Translations under genes and position numbers: made by a program
Assembly: GCF_014839805.1 (NCBI RefSeq)
Contig: NC_051116.1
Location: 9,343,556 to 9,407,555 of the forward strand
Source: Manduca sexta
Taxonomy: Eukaryota; Arthropoda; Insecta; Lepidoptera; Sphingidae
Reading direction: 5' to 3'
Length of the DNA: 64,000 nucleotides
Notes under the pieces: generated by a model
The model's database searches: none
What the model was told of the DNA's origin: nothing
The model's input: the letters and a program-made list of their open reading frames with translations, nothing else
Part shown: positions 52,901 through 58,900 of the stretch, piece after piece
Layout: every line of letters starts with the position of its first letter
Numbering within the stretch: the first letter of the stretch is position 1

Positions 52901-55900
52901 CGTCTTATAATGAATAATAAGTTAACTATAATTAGTATTGTAGAGTGTATTTCGTCCTATACTATTGTTTCTCTTGATCGCGACCACGCGACGTGCGGCT
53001 GACAGTGACCCTCGCGTTGATGGAAACTTACTAAAGTGTAAGGACACAATATTGTAACTGCTAGTGTCATTGCTTGTGGTAGGTGTTTACTTTCAAGTGT
53101 TTTTAGGTTGTAAGTCTTTTGTATAGCTGCGTATGGGCTAAATTTTACCATTTTGTTTATTCCTTCCACAAGCAGAAAGTTGAAAATGCTGAGCATCGTT
53201 TTAAATATTTTAGGCCGTCTTAGCTGTATTGCGCTGTCACATTGTACAATAAAAGTGCCTACATAACGTTAGTGTCGTGGTCCATGTTGGTACTATTGAT
53301 CAGTTATTAGAGTGCGTTTAATCGGTACTTACCTAAGGTATCATGATTTAGTTGTACAAATTATGACATGGTTAAGCATTTAATACACTGAGCATTACGT
53401 TCGCTTCGTGGAAGGGTCACTTGTCTCAAAGTTCTGTCACCAGTAGTTCTAACGGTTATAATGTGTGTTTTCCCCCTGTGTGGTGTGTGCGGGGTGTGTG
53501 TGCGGTATGCGGGGGAGCGGTGGTTGTTCGCGAGTCGCGACACACACTCGATTGTTAGTGGTAATTGAGTGGTGCTGGTGGCGCGGTTATTGTTATTGTT
53601 TGTTATTATTCGGTTGTAAGTATCAAGGGTCCCCCCTCGCCCTCTCCGCCCGTCGCTCCGCACTCGCCCGCAATCAGTCCGCAAAGTTTGTCTATTGGGT
53701 AAGTTTGCGCTACATCGATTCAGCTAAATGGTCAGTAATTGAATATTGTTGCGGAGACGGTGCCGAGGGTTCGCGTGGTGCTGGTGTGGGGACGTCGTCC
53801 ACTCAAATATAGTTTCGCTGAACTACGAACACCAATAATTTCATAAACATCAACAAAACCTTGGATTGAACCAAGACTTGATTGTCTGTCTAGATGGCGG
53901 ATATTGCGTGCGTGGTACAACACTGCTTTGTAGTCCTGGGTTTGAATCCCTGGCCGAGAAAAATGATATTGGATTGTTCTGGTCAATATCAACCCCAAGA
54001 CTCATCATCCCTATCACATAATGGGACGAAACGCATAGGTGAAAAGTGAGTGTCATGGTTGCATTTCTGCCTAAGTAACATAATTTAAAGTAAATACTAC
54101 CTTTTCTCTTTGTTTAATTTTCTTATATACATAAGAATGAAACTGACAAGAGTCTCCGAGCCACAGCGTTAGTGTTACGCTTTTGTTGTCGATGTTTGCT
54201 GTATTTTTCGATGGCGCTTAATAGAGCTGTTACATTACCATATTTTGACGATATTATGCGGTAGCGCCGGCTATAGCGCTCGACCAGTTTCAAATGACAG
54301 AGATAGCCATACACAATCCTCGTGAGAGGGAAAGAGTCGCACGATGAAAACGTTGTTGATCGTGCGGATTACTGTTCGATAGCGAAACGGCCCGTATCGC
54401 GACAAGCCAATTTAAATCCAATCCCTTGGAGAATAAAGTTTACATTTGACGCAAAGTGGGCTCGAATCTCGATTGTATTTGCGGGATGCGAGTATTTTGA
54501 ATATCTGATAATAAAGTCGGGCCATAACGTTCGGCGCGGTCGAGTCGCGAGGGCGCCGCGGAGACGAGTGTGGAGGTGCGGTGCGGGGCGGGGGTGACGC
54601 GGGGACAATCCGCGCTGTAGAATAGTGAGTGTGTGAAATGCGACTCTAGCATCACCAGAACACATTCCAACACAACACCGCAGTGGATGTGCGATGTCCC
54701 GCTACGAGTAAACTAGGTTCATTAACATCGAAAATGACCGAATTAATAGTTAAAATAGCTTCATTATTTCTAAGTCTTGTAAATTGAGTTTTATATTGAT
54801 TTCATTGGTTTGATTTAGGACATATGTAATTTAAATCGAGTTTAGTAGCGAGGGAAAACTAGTAGAACATAAAATAAATTTTATTTATTTACTACCACAC
54901 AACCCTTGTGGAACATACGGTCAAGACTGATGTACTTTCTGAACAATTTATTATTCTGCGAATTCTTGTCGCTTGTCACATCACACACAACACTTGAATC
55001 ACATTGAGTTTTATTTCAGCACGTTCCTTTATTACAAATCAACTGTGTGCAAAATATAATAAGTTGGAATTTCAATTGTCATTGCATTTAATCGCTACCG
55101 CGCCGCACCCGCAGATATTCAAGTACAGAACTACCCCAAGCGATGCACCGCGCGCTGATTTATTGCAAGCCATTTCCAGCGGAGGGACACTCACACGTAG
55201 ACACGTCGGGGACGCAGCAAGGAGCCGGTGCTCATTAGATTAGATCCGGGATATAACGCGCAGACTGCGGAGCGATGCATTGTACGCGGCGGGCGCTTTC
55301 ATTAACTCTGTCGCGTGGGGAGCGAGTGTGTCCGCCACGTGCGTGGGACATTGTGATACTGTATCGCAAGATTACCACACCTAACATTTTAATAAATTGA
55401 ATAAACAATATCAGTGAACCAGAAGCTCTATTACTTAATCGGTCTCTTGAAATTTAAAACCCTTGCATACTATATACATGTAATAATATGTTAGAGGTAA
55501 TAGAATCATTTTTTTGGTTGTCAAACAAATTTGTGAAAGCGCTGCCGTGTTTTGGTTTGAAAGAAATTACAGGCAATGCAATTATTTTGCAATTATTAGT
55601 GATCAGTGCAATGCAGTGCCATACATAGTTTGCAATTGAAAGTAATGCGAGGCATTGTTACTGTTTATACGCAGTTTCAGCATTTACTAATAGACTAGCC
55701 ACTTGTTGAGTCATTAAGTTGATCATTAAATTATTAATTATAAATTTAAAACATTAAATTATTAATTATAAATAAAAATAGTGTTCTGTGAAACCTTGAT
55801 TATTTGTAATCTAGCATTGCGGAAATTATTGACTAAAACTAAATTCCATTAATTAGTACAAAGAAATTCGACTATGTTGCGGAATGAGCAGGAGGTGGTA

Positions 55901-58900
55901 ATAAATACGGGTTGAGGTTGAATAGTCGGGTGCACCGCGACGGACCGCCCCGACATGACACACTGATTGCGACGACCGTTACGACTCAACTCCAGTGCCT
56001 TTTACGATTAATAAGTGTCACGTCATCAAACATAGCAATAGCCTCGTGGTCACGGTTCGTGTCATTAAGGTCACAAACTATTTCAACCAAACATAATATT
56101 TCACAATATTATCAAAAACTTGTTTGTTATTATCATTTTAAAGTTCATAACAACATGAATGAAATGTAAACACATAAATCACACGACACGACACATGCTC
56201 AATCAGTTATAATCTGTATTCAAGTTTTCAAATAAAAATTATATCTTGATTATTTTCCCGCAAGACCTATTCACCTAGTTTTACATTAACGCCCCTCCCG
56301 CAGCACTCTTCACTGGCTCTGAAGGGCGGCAGATGGCACTCGAGCACTGCGAGCGGTAAAAGCACCGCTTTACAGGAGCATCCCCACACACGCAGATGAG
56401 CAGGGACAGTGGCAGGGTAGACATACTGGTAACCGCTTTAGTACTGCACGCCTGACGCTTCATATTATACAATACCTTAGTCTATTTGTATCTGATTGCC
56501 CGCGATCATAGGTACTTAGTGAAGCATGATTATAAAAATTATAAAATGAAATTTCTGTAGTTTAGTATGGTGGGAGGGTCAAATCCTATATATGGCTCGT
56601 CACAAATCAATACACGGGAGCTACCCCGACGCACACTAATTGTGATCACGGACACGGTATGTTTCCATATTAGTTGTGTCTGGAAACGCACGGCCGCGTC
56701 CCTGACACTGCCCCGCTGTGTGAACCAAACCTAGTCGCTCAGTCAGCGAGTGCGGGCGGGGGGAGCGATGCTCGCCCCGGGATGGTTAATAGGTGTTTGT
56801 TAGAGAGCAGCGGCGCCGACTAATTACAAAAAGCTAACTGCACCGGCGACGCGGCGGCGCGGCGCGGCGGGCGCGGGACGCGCGTATCGTCAGAATATTA
56901 AAATATTAGCGCTTACATAACCACTCATATTCTACTTGTTTTAGTCGTCGTCGGTATACTGGCTGAGTAGACGATATAAACTACTATGTCAGGTTTTGGT
57001 GTAGTCACTGGCTATTGAATAATCCCAGTTGAGAATAAGACGAGTGGCTGTAGCTCACAGCTGACTGACGCGCCGCCGCACTTATACAACTAGCTTTTGC
57101 CTGCGGCTCCGCCCGCATTATATAAAGTTTTTCAGGCTAGTTTTCCGTTATAAAAGTAGTAGTTTCCCGGGAGCCTATGTTCTTCCCGTGGTCTCAAACT
57201 GTCTCCATACCAAATTTCATCTTAATACGTTGTATAGTTTTTGAGTTTAACACGTTCAGGCAGACAGATGCAGCGGGGGACTTTGTTTTATAATATATTT
57301 TTTAGAGCTTTTTAAGAGGAACAATCCCGTCATACATCATTGTTGCATAACTTTAACCGTTTACGCAGCGCACGCAACGGAAGCTCTCAAAACTAATAAA
57401 TTGTCCCCGTTTTTGCAACATGTTTCATTACTGCTCCGCTCCTATTGGGTAAGGCGCGTTGGGGTAAGATCGTAGGAGGTGTAACATCGTATAAATCAAA
57501 TAACTCGCAATTGTATTATAATTTTTATTTTTAGACAACACTACCTGCGACCCCATCTTGTTCTCTACGTTCCACTAGTTCACATGATTGATTCCGTCAA
57601 ATAAATAATGTTTATGGTGTTAAGAAACAGAATATCGGTATTTCGTCGTTCCCTGGCAGATCCGGATTAACCCCACGCAAGAATTTGCCTAATTTTAATT
57701 GAGTATTTACTGTTTTCAATAAACTTTTTAGTTATATAGTATCATAAAGGAAATAAATCTTGTGACTTGTTTATTGAAATTTGTCGAAACACCTATATTC
57801 CCTGAGATCCGATCTTTACCCATACAATTATTTGTCGTTAAAGAACGGATAAAAATCGTTCGACCTAGCACTTGTAAAATATTGCAAGTTTGTGGCAAAA
57901 TTTATACACGAAAACGTCTGAACTCAGTAATTATGTAATTTTTTATAGCTCAGGTGAATGATCGATTTTGTTTATTTGTTACTTATTTACACGTGTATGT
58001 ACTATTTCTTCGAATATTTTTAAAAATATCTACAGTGTCACTCATGTGGGGTAAGATCGTATCCTAGAACTATTAAAAAAACAAAGTTCGCTACTAAAAA
58101 TATCTTACGAAATTTATTAAATTTTTTGAATGTTTATAAATGACTATCGAGATCAGAATATACTCTTTTTATGAATTTTGGAATCCCTTTAACATAGACG
58201 GTTTTAGAGAGTAGTCCGAACTATACCTGTGAAGGTCCTATCTTTCTCACACATTTCTAAAAGTATGGGACTTTTTTAACGCTTTATAAAACATGAACTG
58301 TAATATTTAAGAAATTGAAAAAATATATACCATTTAGTATATTTAATAACATATAGCTAAGTTAATAATTCATTATGATAAAGTTTCTATAAAATTCTTG
58401 TAAAAAAATAATTCGAGAACACTGTTTAACACGTTGAAAAAGCGTCCGATTTAACCCCAACGCACCTTATAGCGTGATGATATATAGCCTATAGCAATCC
58501 ACGAACAAAGGGCTTTCCAACGCAAAAAGAATTTTTCACTTTGGACCGGTAGTTCCTAAGATTAGCGCGTTCAAACAAACAAACAGACTCTTCAGCTTTA
58601 TATAATAGTAAGTATAGAAGTATAGATAAACATGCAAACCTAATTCATAATAGTGATATACATCGTCACATGTTAATGTATTTTGCTAATTATATGTATT
58701 TCTTATTAAAAATAAAGATATTTGTATTTAAATCAGTGTTTAGTATCAAGTAACATAAATAAAAGCAAAACCGACCAAAATAATAACCGCATATCATGCG
58801 CATGGGCATACTCCGTGTGTAATATCTGTATTCATAAATTCGAACATTCAACGAAATACAAGTCATGGAATGTTACGATTTGATAATTATTAATGACATT

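Noticed and set aside
53361..53812. Overlapping frames of 107 and 115 codons on opposite strands
   Set aside because: Produced by GT-rich and Asn/Thr low-complexity sequence; overlapping on both strands is a sign of composition, not coding.
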